Assembly (NCBI GenBank): GCA_008360955.1
Contig: LUCM01007173.1
Coordinates: forward strand, 120,950 to 184,949
Source of the DNA: Fasciolopsis buskii
Taxonomy: Eukaryota; Platyhelminthes; Trematoda; Plagiorchiida; Fasciolidae
Length of the DNA stretch: 64,000 nt
Direction: 5' to 3'
Shown here: positions 1 to 14,371 of the stretch, piece after piece
Layout of the letters: the number at the start of each line of letters is the position of its first letter
Position numbering within the stretch: the stretch's first letter is position 1
Position numbers and translations under genes: made by a program
The notes under the pieces: generated by a model
Database searches by the model: none
The model's input: only the letters and a program-made list of their open reading frames with translations
Told to the model about the DNA's origin: nothing

Positions 1-2589
1 ACTGATTCGGATTTGTTCTTCCTGGGTTCTGGTGATGGTTTCTAATAACGATGAAACGTTTCTCTAGGGCAACCTTGGAGTTCAAGATGCGCAGCGGGTC
101 CTTAGCATCTGCTACAAACTATCTGCAACTGAAATTTCATTTCTCATGAATTTTTGGATTCGGGGCCAAAGATCTTTAAAGGAAACCCGGAAATCAAACG
201 TCTGGAAAAGTTTTTCCAACTTAACACTTCCAACGGCATCAAGTGGAATAGATTCATCGAAAAACAGGGCTTTAGTCTTCTTGTAATCAGCTGCTTTTAG
301 CCAAGTATATGCCAGTTCATGCAAAGTGATTTTCTGTGAATTTGCTTTCCCCTGAAAAGTTACGAAAGGTTTCTCCTATGTTATGAGCACTTTTCACTCG
401 TTGCCGCATCAAGATGAAATTGAGTAGTATTGTTTTTACGGTAACAGCACCTATGGTTTCATCCTACTGTGCATGGCCAAACAGTCGTTTGATATCTGTC
501 TGCACTGCGTTAGGGAAAGGTATCATTTTCACCATTGACACTAATTTTCAATAAATGCATAGGTACTTCCAAGATAGAACACTTTACTGCTTCTAATTTC
601 TTGATTGAGGAGTGACCTGCAAATTTGTCTGGTCAGAGTAAATCTGTTACGTAAGGTAGAAAAACCAAAAAATTCAGCGAAGGAAATGTAGGGAAAATTT
701 GTCTTCCCTAGCAATATTCACTTCATCAAGCGCAGTTGATAAACAAAACATCCCAATTCTTGCACAATTTTTTAAATCCTCAACACCTTCGTTCGTCATG
801 CATTTAACCCGAGGGGGACCAAATAGAATTTTAGGAATTCTGTTATTCATCCCAACTTTTAAAGGCGTTTTAAAATGAGCAAACCGAAGACCGTTTACCA
901 ACAGGCAAACATTTATTCGGCAACCGTTTACCGCTAGGACTTTGAATTAACCGTTGTTAATTGTTGTCTTGCACTAAACCTTCGTTCATTTATTTCTCAA
1001 GGCCGTGATGAATAATGCGGGTTTTCCCATCATTAGTTTCTATCTGGTCAGAGTCTGCCAATGAATCCTTCTGCCAAATTACCCTTCTCTATTCCCCATT
1101 GTGGTTCTTATTTATCTCAAGAAAATCGGTCTGATGACTCCTGGATCAAAGCGCAACCACAAGATCGACATAACCACTTATTTCGAGTACTTGACGTACT
1201 TCATTTGTGCAATAAATATTGATAAATACTACTTTATATACCTTTGTTTATCTTCTTTTATTGATGGCCCAGTAATGCCCATCATTTTCCAGAAAGGGTC
1301 GCGGCACCGGAGAACTGCCTATTGGCAAAATTAATCGACAATGTGAGGATTTAAACCACCCAGTCTTTACATCCAAATTCTAAGACCTTGAAAGCTTGAC
1401 TATCGACTCCATCCCCGTTATCTTTACCAATAAGGAAAACCCGTACACATAGCTTTTGACTAGAATTATGCAATCGGATACACGAATAATTAAGAATCAG
1501 TTGAAAAACCTAAATAGCGTTTTTTCAGGTGAGTTTTCCTTTGGAAAAAATAAATTGGGCTTTCGGACATCGTGTAGCTACAAAAAAAAAGAAAAAAAAT
1601 ATTCAAATCATTGATTTCAACATAATTTCAACAATATCTTCCGGCTGCTACAGTGGTTACTTGGGCTTTGCTCTACGTAACTCACCATTAAGTATTTTGA
1701 ACATGCATAACTATGGTCCGTTAAACTGAATCCTAGGCACATTAGCGGGTAACTAATCCTTTGTCGTTGATCGGTGGAAAGATAACAATTTATTTAGAAC
1801 TCATTTCTATTCGTTCAGTTTGAACTTCTTCACAGAAGCTTCTACTGTGATGGAAATTGTTGCGGTGCTCTAATTCAACGCTCAGAGAACTATGAAAACT
1901 GATTTTATCTTCAATTTCACCCCATTGAGAAGTAAGTTTTAAATGATTTTTTCCACCATGCTTTCTGGCAAGCACGACGGGGGAATTAGGGATCACAAAA
2001 CCACTGTCACTCACGAACAAGCCTTTTATGTCTTTTGAATGCCCACATTCATCAATGCGTGCCTGTATTTTGCCGGCTTGACTGTTGGCCACAAACGTTA
2101 TCAGAACTGGGAAAGAATAAATCTAATAAATCAAGTTTGGTAAGGAGTTGACTCGACGATTATTAGGGTCAAATAGAAGCGATGGTCGTTGACGTTCTAT
2201 TTGTGCTGCTTTCTTGGCGACGCCACAATAGCGCCAAAACCTGAGGCGGTCACTAAACAGAGCATGCTTGTAAATCTAAAACTTGAAACCATATGTAAAG
2301 AGGGAGAATATGTGGCTGACGAACTGTGATCCAAAAGACAAAATTAGGGCCTGTGGAAGGCTGACAAAGTACACTGATGTATAGGTTTGCAGTCAATAAA
2401 TAATACATACCCTCGTAAATAAATCATCAGCAAATGAAATAAGCTTGGAAACATGCTTGCGGTTATGTGCAATTGGGTATGCCTACACGGATGTACAACA
2501 CAAAATGTTTCGCTAAACGTCATGGCAAAGTGCCTTCCTTCAATGGGTCTGGCCTGAAATTCTTATCCACATTCCGTGGTTCTTTTTCA
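1..2589. other. No supported gene; non-coding
   Basis: Only short frames (100 codons or fewer) are open here, all consistent with chance in AT-rich DNA. The minus-strand 100-codon frame at 1790-2092 has no recognisable motif and no convincing splice sites. The one distinct feature is an A-rich run at 1582-1599 (nine A, one G, eight A), which could be an old retroposon tail, although I could not identify a body next to it. Confidence 0.5.
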
Positions 2590-2592
2590 GGT

Positions 2593-3396
2593 TTACCACC
2601 GCATTTTTGAGGTTTTAAAAACGAAAGTAGAATTAACGAGAACGAGGTTTTTCAAAATCTTGGTGAAGAAAACTGACGTATGCAAGCGATGAACACGCAG
2701 CACGCACGGTTGTTTACTGCTTGTTTTAATTACCGTTTCCACAGAAAGTACGAAAAGCCTGGCCAGGTGGACAAATGAAGAAATGACCTGTCGAAAGCAA
2801 GTATACAAGTAAGTCAATAGATGTGAGCAAGTGAGCAAATTTTCTGTCAGTAAATGCGCTGATACTGCCAGTGGTTTGAGGAATGCAATTAGGCCAATTC
2901 TGTAGTATTTAAGTAGAAAATTCCGGGGAGAAAATGATGACCTTGGAGGAACCAGGAAGCACGGATACGTAGGAAGTTCTATGGTTAGTATTTTCGAAAC
3001 ATTGACCCAGATTAGATCTGTGTAGTTCTGGTTCACATTCCTCGGATTGTTTTGGGAAACCAGGAAGACCGGATACACGACGCAGTGTGAAAAGGGTTGC
3101 CCTGCGCTGAACAAAATCCTTGACCCTGAATACATAAACCCAGATGCATCATGTTGTTTTATGGCGCTGCTTACTTTTCTTTGTTTCCCCCGCAGCGCCG
3201 CTTTCATTAAGCGCTCATCATGTGGTTGGAGTTCCAGTACATCTGTGTTATAAGGTACACTAAGTGACTTGCAGTTGAAGTCCCCAACCATAATAGTAAC
3301 CGCATATTTAGAAATCCGATTGTGAAGTGGGAAAAATGTTTCAATATCAATATCGAGAAGTGAAATATTAATTCGTCTAGCGAGTCGAAACGGATT
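2593..3396 (-). pseudogene. Long open frame with GDFN motif; possible LINE endonuclease relic
   Basis: This is the longest stop-free frame in the window: 232 codons from an internal ATG, and about 267 when followed upstream to the previous stop. Just before and at the ATG it reads ISKYAVTIMVGDFN. A hydrophobic strand running into GDFN is the usual form of the Asp/Asn active-site segment of the AP-endonuclease-like domain of CR1/Jockey-type LINEs. The preceding LLDIDIETFFPLHNRI and the following ERLMKAAL fit the normal spacing on either side of that motif loosely. After about residue 40 I see no endonuclease or reverse-transcriptase motif, and the frame becomes Leu/Ser/Phe-rich like translated non-coding DNA. 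The motif is seen; the endonuclease identity is inferred and could be chance. Confidence 0.33.
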
Positions 3397-6300
3397 CCAG
3401 GACGGACCCTATGCGAGAGTAATGGATATTGACTTGTCTTAACCATTACCTAGCTTGACGATTAATATAGCTTTAGTGAAATGGCACGGATTACGCTAAT
3501 GGATAACGTGAGCAAAAACGCCACATGAGAAAGTCGATGAATGCTGAGTAACCAAATTATCCGGGAGAAGAATCAGTGAATGTGTTGATCTAGTATATGT
3601 TATTTGATTGTGATTAATAAAAAAAAACTTTTCGTCCTCCAGATATTTTTCTAACTTCAGCTTGGAGGAAGTGGAGATAAAGGACGTGATTTGGAACCGA
3701 CCGTAGTGCAACGTGTTTTCTGCTCATTTTATATTTTAAACCCTCCTCAGTTTACTCCAAATTTGGTGCATCTATACCTCCTGTGGATCAAATTAAATTT
3801 CCCTATCATCACTTTTTTCTTTTCTAAACTGAATAAATCAATCATCTAAACTAGACAGCTCTGGTTGTAATCCTATCTCGTCTGTAGGTTAAATTGACTA
3901 ATCGGAGAACACGTTTAGATTGGACCGGTCAAAGCTGTTTTAGTTCATGAAAGCATCGTCAGGGCGAGTGCCATTATGGAGGACAGTAACATCCCACTTG
4001 TACATGATGTCAGTCACTCGTGAGCTTCAATCACAATTTTTGCTCCTAATGAACGTGGACAATGGGCCTATGCTTGAAGAGTCGATCACGCAACCGTAAA
4101 TGTGTTTGGAATGCGAGGCTTTTGATTTGATCGGTAACAATTCTATTGCCTCTCTTATTGTGATTTTCTTTCCGCATGCCTGTTCTAAAATATCTGAGGA
4201 AAATGTTTCTTTATTCTCCATGTTGTTTATGATTTGCACATTTATTTTCCAATATACCGGTGAGTACATTGTCAGGCCGATTAAATCAATGCAACTACCT
4301 CCTCCTTTTTGGGATACACAAATCAGTGATGCGCAGTACCTGAGCTATACAACGTCATTTGTACATGCGAGGCTCTCTGGTTCGTTTTTGACTGGCCTAC
4401 TTTCTGAGAAATCCGAAAACGATGCAATACCAATGCAATTTTCTACAATCGCCTGGTTCTAATCTGATCTACATCAGCTTGACAGAGAGAAAAGTGATTA
4501 AGACTGGGAAATGGCCTGGCGAATGGCATAGTTATGAATACTGGCTAACTGAGTAGCTGATACTCTGTTTCGAGTGTCACTTGATTGTGACGAGACTGAC
4601 CGGTTGAGGGTAATCAGATGGTACCCTCAGGGTATGGGAAAATGTTCTTTCAAAAGCGAACAGTGATTCTGATGAAAGATAATCTCAGAAACCGAAGGCC
4701 TGTAGAATCCCTGACCATGCAGTGAAAACTCTTCTTAATGGATATTTGGCTTTACCATGGTTAATACAATCTGGCATTCTCGCAATTTTTATAGTGTGCT
4801 TTTTTATTTTTTGGTTACGTGCTTAGCTTGCTTTGGTTTGTGTCAAGAAAATAATACTGTTTGCATATGTAAACTCTCAAGTGCAATGTACTCATAGATC
4901 CCATTTGAATTGGTCGCCTTAATTCAGGCTAAACGTGAATCTGTGAATTAGTTGGGTCAATCTTGTTTGCTCAATTACAAAAAATTGCAGCGATCGTGGG
5001 GTTTGCAACTTTGGGATATTTTTTAGGCTTATCGTAGAGGAATCATTTATAAGTTGACGATCTCATTATCGTCACGCAGGTTTTTGCATTAGCTACTGTG
5101 ATGCTTTTTCATACAGGATGTTGATTAATAGCAACGCCGTCATTGAATGAAGTTATGTTCACGTCAGCAAATTGGCTTACATGTACTTCCATCTTCTGAC
5201 ATTTTATTTTTCCATGGTTGCCAATGCGCATGTTTTCATTTTCTTTTCCAGAGTTATTTAAGTGTTTCGGGTTGGCTCAAAGTTGGCAGTTTCGTGAGGA
5301 ATGCAAGCAAATACAATATAAATCAAATGAAAAATGAAATGAAACATAAATATGCAGAAATGCTGCAATCCGACTGGAAATGAACTGAAAATACTGTCTG
5401 CAGCATTCCGTATTAGTGTAGATGCCTGCAGACGGGCACCGGACACCTGATTTCCTCCTATTTAGATAATTGTTTTATGGGTGATAAACAGAAAACCTTT
5501 TGTCACCGGTTTGAATGAATGATTGCTGCACTGCCTACACACAAAGTAGCATACCTCCTGAAACAGGCAAACAAAGAGTAAGACAATGCAATCATAGTAC
5601 GCTGAATAGCATTGCTGAGTCACTGGATTACAACTATCTCTCAAAAGATTGGTCGCAATTACAAAACGCGAGCGCGTTACTTTCACCGACAACGATGTAT
5701 TTCTAGTAAATCTATGCCTCCAAAAAAGGCATCACATGGCCCAATCATTTTCAGTTAACTGCGCACACCGGATGAGTCAGAACGTTTCAACTTCTAGTTG
5801 TATTTGATGGTAAATCTAAACTTCGAGGTTCAAACGCATCAGAGACGTGGCAAGTCGGCTTAACAGCACATAAGCAAAAATCCCAATGAAAACTAAATAT
5901 AAAATTCTAGAGTGATTACATTAAAGGGTGCTTTCGTATTCTGATAACTGATTGCGAGCTAAAAGACTGAGGATACGATCATTTTCCATGCGAGTTTAGC
6001 AATCTTAATTTAAAGCAGCCGATTCTGCATAAACCGAGACTGCACATTTAAGAAAAACTGAGAAACGCTTTCTAGCTGACCTTTGATTTTACAATATAGA
6101 AGGTCCAGCTGATTGAATCTGACTGTTGGCAGTTTGATTAGTTCCTGTTTGGCACTTCTTCTTTGAATACTGTCTAAGTGTTAAAGGTATTGTGCATTTG
6201 TGATGTAAAAAAACAAAGTAGCAATATATTGCCAGGATGAATGCATAAACCATGTTTTCTATTGCCTATTCTCATCCAAGCAAATTCAAATGTGTGCCAT

Positions 6301-6591
6301 ATATATCCACATTTGTAGAACTTAATTGTATTAATTTCCGTTTGCCAATAATGAGGATTATTGAGCAACGATGTTCAGATGTAAAATATATGACCTAATC
6401 ACTGAATGCATATTTTACTTCTTTTTTGGTCGATAGAATAAAATACAAATCATGAATCGCAATTGGTCCAAAAGAACTTTCTTGAGACAAACAGGCTAAA
6501 CCAAAGTACCAGTAGATATAATAAATGTACACTTTTAAAACGAACGCCAAATGAAAAAAAAGACCAATAGCACGATGTGGAAAAAACTTAC
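3397..6591. other. No supported gene; non-coding
   Basis: Short overlapping frames occur on both strands. The pair at 4027-4269 (minus) and 4100-4462 (plus, 120 codons) is the longest. The minus frame has a protein-like composition (a Lys/Glu/Ile stretch ending in IREAIELLPIKSK), but it matches no family I know and has no clear splice sites. Nothing else is supported. Confidence 0.45.
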
Positions 6592-6683
6592 GTGAGTAGC
6601 ACGGGGATGCTTGAGGCTGTAATTTGTCGATTAATTCCAATCCAGCCAGAACTCGCTCCATTTTAGGCCATGTCAATTACGCA
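6592..6683 (-). CDS. Exon-like segment, possible first coding exon of unknown gene
   Basis: On the minus strand a pyrimidine-rich tract ends in TTTCCAG at 6690-6684. Twenty-two bases later comes an ATG (6661) in good context (A at -3, G at +4), then 23 codons beginning MERVLAGLELIDKLQPQ, then a consensus donor CAC/GTAAGT at 6592/6591. Other frames after the acceptor hit stops at once, so only the frame that starts at this ATG remains open. That suits a 5' exon with a short untranslated leader, or a trans-splice acceptor upstream of the start, as flatworms often use. The peptide matches nothing I know and no downstream exon was found. The splice signals are seen; the coding status is inferred. 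Confidence 0.25.
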
Positions 6684-9600
6684 CTGGAAACGGTGAAGAA
6701 AGTCAAGATGAATTTGAGGCGAAAGAGTAGTGGATAATCCCATTTTACATTGGAGATCAGAACCACATGTTTGCTGGTGGTATATATGACGACCGGCGGC
6801 TTAAATTGTTCTCTCATTCTCGTGTTTGTGGATGGCGTCAGCATATTGTCCGCGCAGGAAAGCAGCTAGTATGTTCACGCCGATTGGGATTGAAGTCGGT
6901 CACTAATTTCGTTGCCTTGAAGCAAAATATCCAGTCTGAGTTGCAGTGTACCATTTCCTGCATAAAATACTGCAACGATTTAAACAGCATTGCCATCGAC
7001 GGGGATGGAACAGATTGGATATTTAAGGATTCAACTTTTTCACGATCACAATTTCTAAGTCTGGTCTCTGGATCAAAACCCGTTGTCGACAGTCGAGGTA
7101 ATATCCACTATACCTTGCTGTAATGGTTTGGTAATTCTTTAGGTTTTCATTGAACACGCGGATATATTAAATTTTGACTGTGACCGCCCATAATTATGCC
7201 ATCCACCAGGCGGATTATTGCCGTTTCCATAATCCTGGTTTCTTAGACAATGGATCAGTGATCCTCCTAAATTGGATGACATGGAAAAAGAATACTAAAC
7301 AGACAGCATGTATTCTCTTTAATCGGTGGTGCGTTTTCGGCTGTTTGCTAATGAAGCTAACCACGTCAGACGAGTCTTCATCTGTACCCAAGTAAATCTG
7401 CCTGCCTGGTGAGTTACTTCGCAATTATCAGACATTTGAAAATGTTTTTCAAGCTGGGTATGAGAAGGTTCGACATAAACTGCTTTTGGGAATAATTAAT
7501 GCAATGAACTTTTCCCGGCTACAAGTTTATAATAGAAACGAATACCAATATTTCTTTCAACACTCTAGGACACCCAATAATTTATTTCAGCAAAATCTCT
7601 TACGACCGTACATACGTCCTTGCCACCGTGTTTTGAAAGTAGTATGGTACCTCTAAAAGTAGCAAAATAATTCATTACTGTTTCCTAAGTTCGAAGCAGT
7701 TGTTTTCGGTCTATATCGGAGAGCTCTGCAACGGTGGTATACATTACTCATTAATTCCGATCATAACTCCAATGTTTGTTAATGTGCGCCCCGAGGATGG
7801 TGATATGTCCGTGAATTGGATAGTGCTATGGTCATTCAGTTTCTCGCATTTTCTTACTGCTGAACTCGAACAATTTGATTAAGTTGCTAAGGCAGGCGTT
7901 TGAAGCATATTGAGGTCGCGTGCGGATAATAATTATGCCTCTCAGTAAACTAAGTAACTCTGTGGTTCTGAGGGTCCATGAAAAACCGTTATAAACTACC
8001 AGTTTGGAGACGGCAGATGATTAGATGAGTTTGGTTTTTAGTGATTTTTATTCATACCAATACAGCAAGGTGTGTGACTAGACAAATGGCGTATCCCTTA
8101 AGGAAAAGGACTGTGGAAATTGGAAAATATAAGAAGAAAGCAGACCTTTCCACAGGGAAGTAGGTTTTTGCGGGAAAAGATTAAAGGTACAGCCAGTTGA
8201 CTGAAACATACAGGGAAGCGTAGGAAATAATAGGACGTAACCGGGGGGTAAGCGGGTTTACATCTCTCTGCCAGTTGAAGGAGACATCGGCAAACAAAGT
8301 GCAGCGAAGCTGGCTGAATGCCAGCTGCTGTCTGTTTTACTTCATACCATTTGTATTTGTGGTTGAAGGAAACATTGCCTGGGTCAGTAGCCTCATCCAC
8401 TTGTCCCTAAGGAACAAGGCAACTCGGCAACGCTCCAGAGGCCCGTCGGAGCCCAATCGCAAGCGTAGATGAAGACAAGGATAAGGAGGGTAGTCAATGA
8501 GACGGTTATTTAAAATCATTCAATGCGTCAAAGTCACCAAATTACATAACAGCAAAGGGTCAAACTACTAGTTATTATCGATTTTTGTATTCTTCTTAAC
8601 AAATTTCCTCAAACTGAAATAGGGAATTATAGGTGGAATGAATTCCACATAAAATCCTATGAAATCAATTCTCGTTTCGCTAATAGGATTTATCACTTTT
8701 ATGCACCCAAAAAGATTGCTTCAGCTTCAGAAAATAATAGATCGAACGAATCAAGGGAATAATAGAGTCATGTTGAACGTACGCCTTATGCACCTGTATG
8801 TGCATAACCAATAACCACTTCGTCACTGTGACGTGCAAGTGTACAGTCCGGAAAGGTGAATTTTCAATCTTTGCTGGTCAGGAATGATGCATTTATGTAT
8901 ACGTGGACTTTTGCACGGATAAACTGATGTCTGATCTTGGGCTACGTTTCTCGAAATCTGTATTTAACACAACGCATTCTTCTGTAAATAATGTACTTTA
9001 TTTGCAGATACACAGGGAGAATCCTTGCAGAGATAACAAACCATCATGTAAGTCTACCCTGCACTGTCTTGCACTGTCTAACCAGGGAAAAGTCTGTGAT
9101 AGATCACCGAGTTATTCTCTAATGGACTCATCACTAGCACACAATTTCATTGCTCCAGCTATAAATGAAATGTCGGGTTCTAATCGTATCTGGGTTTTAG
9201 CAGTAACCCGGCAGTCAGAATTACAGGGCTCTGTATACATAAGTATATCTGCATTATTCCTAAAGTATCTTTTGATCCTGAAGTATACTTAAAGCAATCC
9301 CTTTTGCTATCTTCGACAGGCAATCCAAGGCGTCTACATGCTCAATAAGGCATGAAATGATGGGTGAAGTGAAACATACAAGAAACCATTTTCAGTGGTC
9401 TGGAGTTTAAGCTGTGTAAACTGTCCGATTTTGATAACACTGCCAGTGTCTTTGAATGCCAGCGTATTTGCCGACCAAACATGACAACTATTTATTTTTT
9501 GGTAGATTCTTCCAAGAATCGGTCCCTTTTGGATGAGTATCTTTACAGCCCGCAAGCAAGAAACAATTCCGCCGATTTATCCTTAGCGAGCCATATTTCC

Positions 9601-12600
9601 GTTTCCCTGTGAGTGACTGAGTGACCTTCCCTTCGTATCTTCTACGTACAAACCTCGGGCCATGTGACCAGTTTATCGTTTGGAGGCGTCCGGATGAAGT
9701 TTTACTCTCAGTAGAGCTCACCAGCGATTCCTTCTACTTGGAAGGCGAGTATGTTATTAATGCGCCAGCAGTTGCCGTCCGGGCCAGTCAGAATAGAGCT
9801 GTCTGTTCACAAAGACAACTTGTTCGAACCGCGAATACGACGATGAATATGCACCACTGATGGAACTAGTACTGAAACTCGAAGCTAGTGCTTCCGACGT
9901 GTAACGTTCATCAAATTATTTAAGATTTGTGCATGAAAGGATCGGTCCCAAAGAAAGTCATTCACCGTTGACGATATCGATCCCATATGCTACTCGAAGT
10001 TGATCATAAGGTTGCGTACTTTTTATTTTTGCTGCACGGACGAAATATATTTTTTGGCCGCATCCGTTCATATAAGCTGCTTCATAGAAGGCAAAAACCA
10101 AATACGTGGCCTTGCTAGACATCCGGTTGATTTGACTTGCGTACCGGCAATGCAATCAGCCTTTCAAGATGGACCGTGTATAGAAGAACTCAAATCAGTT
10201 TCTTTTTTATTTTGACCTGTTTGTCTGCAAATGGTTTTACACAGACTGAAGCGTTTGTATTGACTGCTTAGTACATGTAAGGGTTTTCACAGAATTATTA
10301 CACTCTGAAAAAGGGGTTAGGGCACCCTCAGTGTTATCCGAAAAATGAGTGGCTTATTACGATGCGCATCAATCCTAACGTGACTACTAATTCACTCAAA
10401 CAAAGAGCTAATTATAAATTGTAGGTTCAAGTGTGTTACCATTAGCGGACCCTTCATCCTGGCATGATAATTTAAAGTTAAATTAAAAATATCTCATATC
10501 ACCTATCAAGAAAGTCTGCTTTTGCACTTATATCTGCTAAGGAATGTGGGACCGAATCTGACCAAATAAATTTGTTCTTGCCAAATTTCGAACGGTTAAT
10601 ATTTTCTCGTTTTCAGGCAGATCCAAGTCAACCGATCCCGGTAATTTCTGGCTATGCACGATGTCCTATCCGCTAGGACAGAAATTGATGGTAGATTTAT
10701 TTTAATGAATTCAACCATGACAGTCAAAAACTGAACAAATTCGATAAGATCGAATTGTAATAAACAGATTTCCAAATAGTCTGATCGGAAATTTATACTG
10801 AAAACCATTAGGACACGTGCAGCCCAGCAAATTTGCATCCATTTCAGGTGCAACAAGTCTTGTAGCACACGTGTTGCGAAAACCGCATTCTTATAAATTC
10901 GATATTGCAATCGTTGAACATCGTAAATATGGAAAAATCTTGTTATTGGGAATTCATCGAGTATGCTGTCAAATAAATGTAAGTTTGCAAAATGTTTCCA
11001 TAAGTGTCATATTCTCTATCACTGGACGAAAGCAATGCCTGAAGGACCGCATGGTGATGGGGATTCTTTAAACCTGAGCACATGCGGTGGTTCGCATGAA
11101 ACACGCTTGTCGAGCTTGAAAACAGGAAAAATTGCTGTTTACATTCAGGGCTAGCAGATCCCCGCCGACTTGTGGCCTACAAAGTCAGACATTTTCATTG
11201 AGCCTCCTTTGCTGTCTACTGTGCTTTGAACCATTAGCTAAGGTATTTCGTACACTGTTAAAAATGAATTAACGTTGGTTGGAAAATTTATTCTAGCACC
11301 AAAAGCTTACTATACACTAAAAAGTTGTTTCTTCAATCCATGTGCGATCTTAGCCTAATAAGGAAGTGCAGCCATCGGAGTGCTTCATAGCTGAAATAGC
11401 TCCTTTAATTTTCACTTAACGCCAAGGAAACAATCGTACTAAGAATATTTCAATAACAAGTTTTCTACATTCTCTGTTGTTTGTTGTATTCCGAATATGT
11501 GGTTAGGAAATTAACGAATGCAAACTAATTCAATTAATCGACCGTTTACTGGCACTTATCAACGTTTGCCCCAGCCTTCGGAACGAGATTGTATGCATAT
11601 TTGCAGTGAGGCAACGTTTAGTAAAGCTGTAAATGCGAAGTGAATTGTGTCTAACTTCTGAAAAGGCAGTTATGCAAAAACCAGAAACAATGCTTAATAG
11701 GTTGCCAAATAGAAATAAACTGGCCTGCTTTGCATGTTCAAAGATTTTGCACTTTTCTCGGTTATATTTAGTTTTCCTCTGTTCACCTGGATTTGGCTTT
11801 TCCCCTAGAACGAACATTGGAAACATGGAGTCGAAAGCACTAATCCCTAATTCTTCTTATTTCCATTCATTATTGATACTTTCAGTTTCCAGTGCGCTGA
11901 TTATCTACCTATATTCTCAGGAGTTCACTATTCCCATATGACTCGTTTTTACTGTTTACTTCCATTGCGCAGTCTCTGTTGGTCTGCTTTAACCGAGGTA
12001 TTGATCCGCTTACGAGAGTTTCCGTATCCTAAATGACAGCGACACTGTAAATGTCGCGGTCAATTTGCATTTCGGATATACGTGGCCCGGTTTCAGTATG
12101 CAACAACCATGGTTGGAGGCGATTCACTTTGAAGTATGTCAGTCTTTAGACCTGCTGCGACATAATTTGGGTTTGCAAGACTTCGCATCTTGCGTAAACT
12201 TATTTGACCATGTTCTGCGTGGATCCGTTGAGAGGACCAACTTGGGTTAAGTCGAAACTTAGTTACTTTACAGCATTTACTAGTAAAATACTTTAACTGA
12301 GCACAATCGGACTCCAGGAGTTTTCTTATGCTCCCCTAACTTACCAAATGAAAGTTGGCACCACACGGAATAATGTTCATATTTTGTTATATGCATTAAT
12401 GCCAAAACGTTAGGTGGTATCCAGGAGACAGCACTGCTTAGTCCGCTGTTGTTCGTCCAAACATCGAATGATTTCTTCGGATTGGTAAAATCAGAAAGTG
12501 TAATTACATTTAATAATTATATATTTGCCCAGCACATAAATGAGGACAAGTGACAATCTATTTATTTCTTTGGAGAACGATCAAGTCACCACTCCAGAAT

Positions 12601-14371
12601 ACGATGAACCCGATTGCCCTCTCTGTTAGAAGTGCTGTTAGATTGTTTGTTTCAACACTGATTTAGAGAAAATAAGATGAGACTCAACGGCCATATTTAC
12701 CTTCTACCCAATTTTTGAAGACTGGTGATGTCGTCCCCTTCGCACTGAATCAATTCAACTGAAAAATGATAGCTTTTAGTCACATTGTCATGAGGTGACT
12801 CAGACAGAAGCCAAAGCATTTTATTTGTAGAAGCTATTTATTGTTTACTTTCAATCTGATCATTTCTGATCAGTGAGTGCGAGCAAGTCAAAATATCGGG
12901 CTGGGTATTTCAGACAGTTGCATCACCACAAAGCACAATACATTGTACTCAATTTCATACTACCAAATGTAGATAGGAATACTGACTTACTATGTCAAAC
13001 TGCGGTTGGAGAACGTTCCGTTTGCGCAGCAAGTGTGATTCTTAACGAAATTAGTTACTCGAGATTGGGTGATATAAAAAGGTCGTATATTACTTTAATT
13101 GAAGAAATGGCACACTCAAAGGGTCCGTGCAGCTGACTAAAGTGTTGTGACTGGAGTTCAGCGGTGGACGTCTGTCAGCAAGTGACCTATTTTTAAGCAC
13201 ATGCAGTTTAGGCTTGAATGGGCCTCTTTCCCGAGACAAGATTTTTATGAGGTTTCGGGATTCGGGAGCACCAGAGGCGGGTTTATCACAAAAATGCAAG
13301 GGTTGCTTTGGACGATGTGAAGTGGCAAGTGGGGATGGGCAGCACAACAAAGTGCGTAAAACGCCACAAATGCATTAGTAATGCGGATTCTTGGAGACGT
13401 TGGTTACGCATTTTTAATAAACTATTCGACGATGGAATCTGTAGAGGAACGGTTCCGTTGTAACCTCTTTTCTCGAGTTCATTGCTAGTGTACCCCGGCC
13501 ATGGCTGGGACTTGGATAGCTCCGGCCAGGCATACAACATAAATGTCAGGAATCTATTCGGACTGGCTCCCAGTGTTTTAACAAACATCAGCGCTAGGTA
13601 TTTTGGCAACCTATTGCTGTCTGACTTTTGTGTGTATATGGACCTCAAAGATAATCGTCTTTCAGGTGAAACTTATTTGTCCGCCGTTGCTGCAAATTAC
13701 CGACACTATCCGCGTTCGCCAACTACAAATCGAACCAGTTATCGACTAAATGTCAAGAAATTCAGTCATTACCGTCCTTTTGGAGCGCCTTCGGTAGGGT
13801 AAGTTGAAAATTTCGGGTTGTTGTGTTAAATGCTTTCTATCTATAACGGCCTTTGAAGTGTTGCATATTCGTAGAATGTACCTATGTTTATGTGCAGAAT
13901 TTATCGCCCATCTTCTACCTAACAACCTATAAATTGTCACCCGGGATAATGATGCCATCTTCACAAACACCGATTTGCCTTGAATGGAACTAAACCCATC
14001 TGAATGTAGGAAGTGATTTATTTGCACGGTAGATCTACAGCTGAGACTAACTGACCAACTAGGATTTACTGACCTTCACAAAAGGCACACGAATAAAGTT
14101 TACCAATGTTAGAAAGCATGAACACTCAGTTTGTAAGAGCTTTTTCCACCGAAATGGAAAACTAATCAAAAGAATTCTTCCCTAAAGTAACTTTCTTTAA
14201 CCAACCCTGGCCACTGTGATTTTCATAGATCACTGTAGGAAACGGCTCGATCGTTCAGTTTTCCACGGGATATTCTGTCGACGTAGATGCAACAACAAAA
14301 TTTGATTTCGACACAACAAAAATTACATTCTGATTAGCCCTGGTTTTTTATTTTTAATAACCGATGTTCAC
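6684..14371. other. No supported gene; non-coding
   Basis: This 7.7-kb stretch holds only short frames. The larger ones are 6767-7123 (+, 118 codons), 8903-9292 (+, 129), 9621-9860 (+, 79) with an antiparallel partner at 9488-9721, 13286-13648 (-, 120) and 13482-13802 (+, 106). None has a recognisable domain, and in several places both strands are open, which argues against coding. A perfect 10-bp tandem duplication (TGCACTGTCT twice) lies at 9060-9079. Confidence 0.45.

Noticed and set aside
4671..4698. CTGATGA followed 12 bases later by GAAAC, a possible hammerhead core
   Set aside because: The bases between do not form a stem II next to the core, and the flanks pair only when shifted by one base with G at the cleavage position, which hammerheads do not accept. 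One such spacing match by chance is not surprising.
7700..7760. VYIGEL peptide resembling a GIY-YIG endonuclease
   Set aside because: No Cys pair, no downstream Arg/EH pattern and no Penelope-like repeat nearby; the match is too short.
9060..9079. Tandem 10-bp duplication TGCACTGTCT
   Set aside because: Two units only; a simple slippage event with no sign of function.
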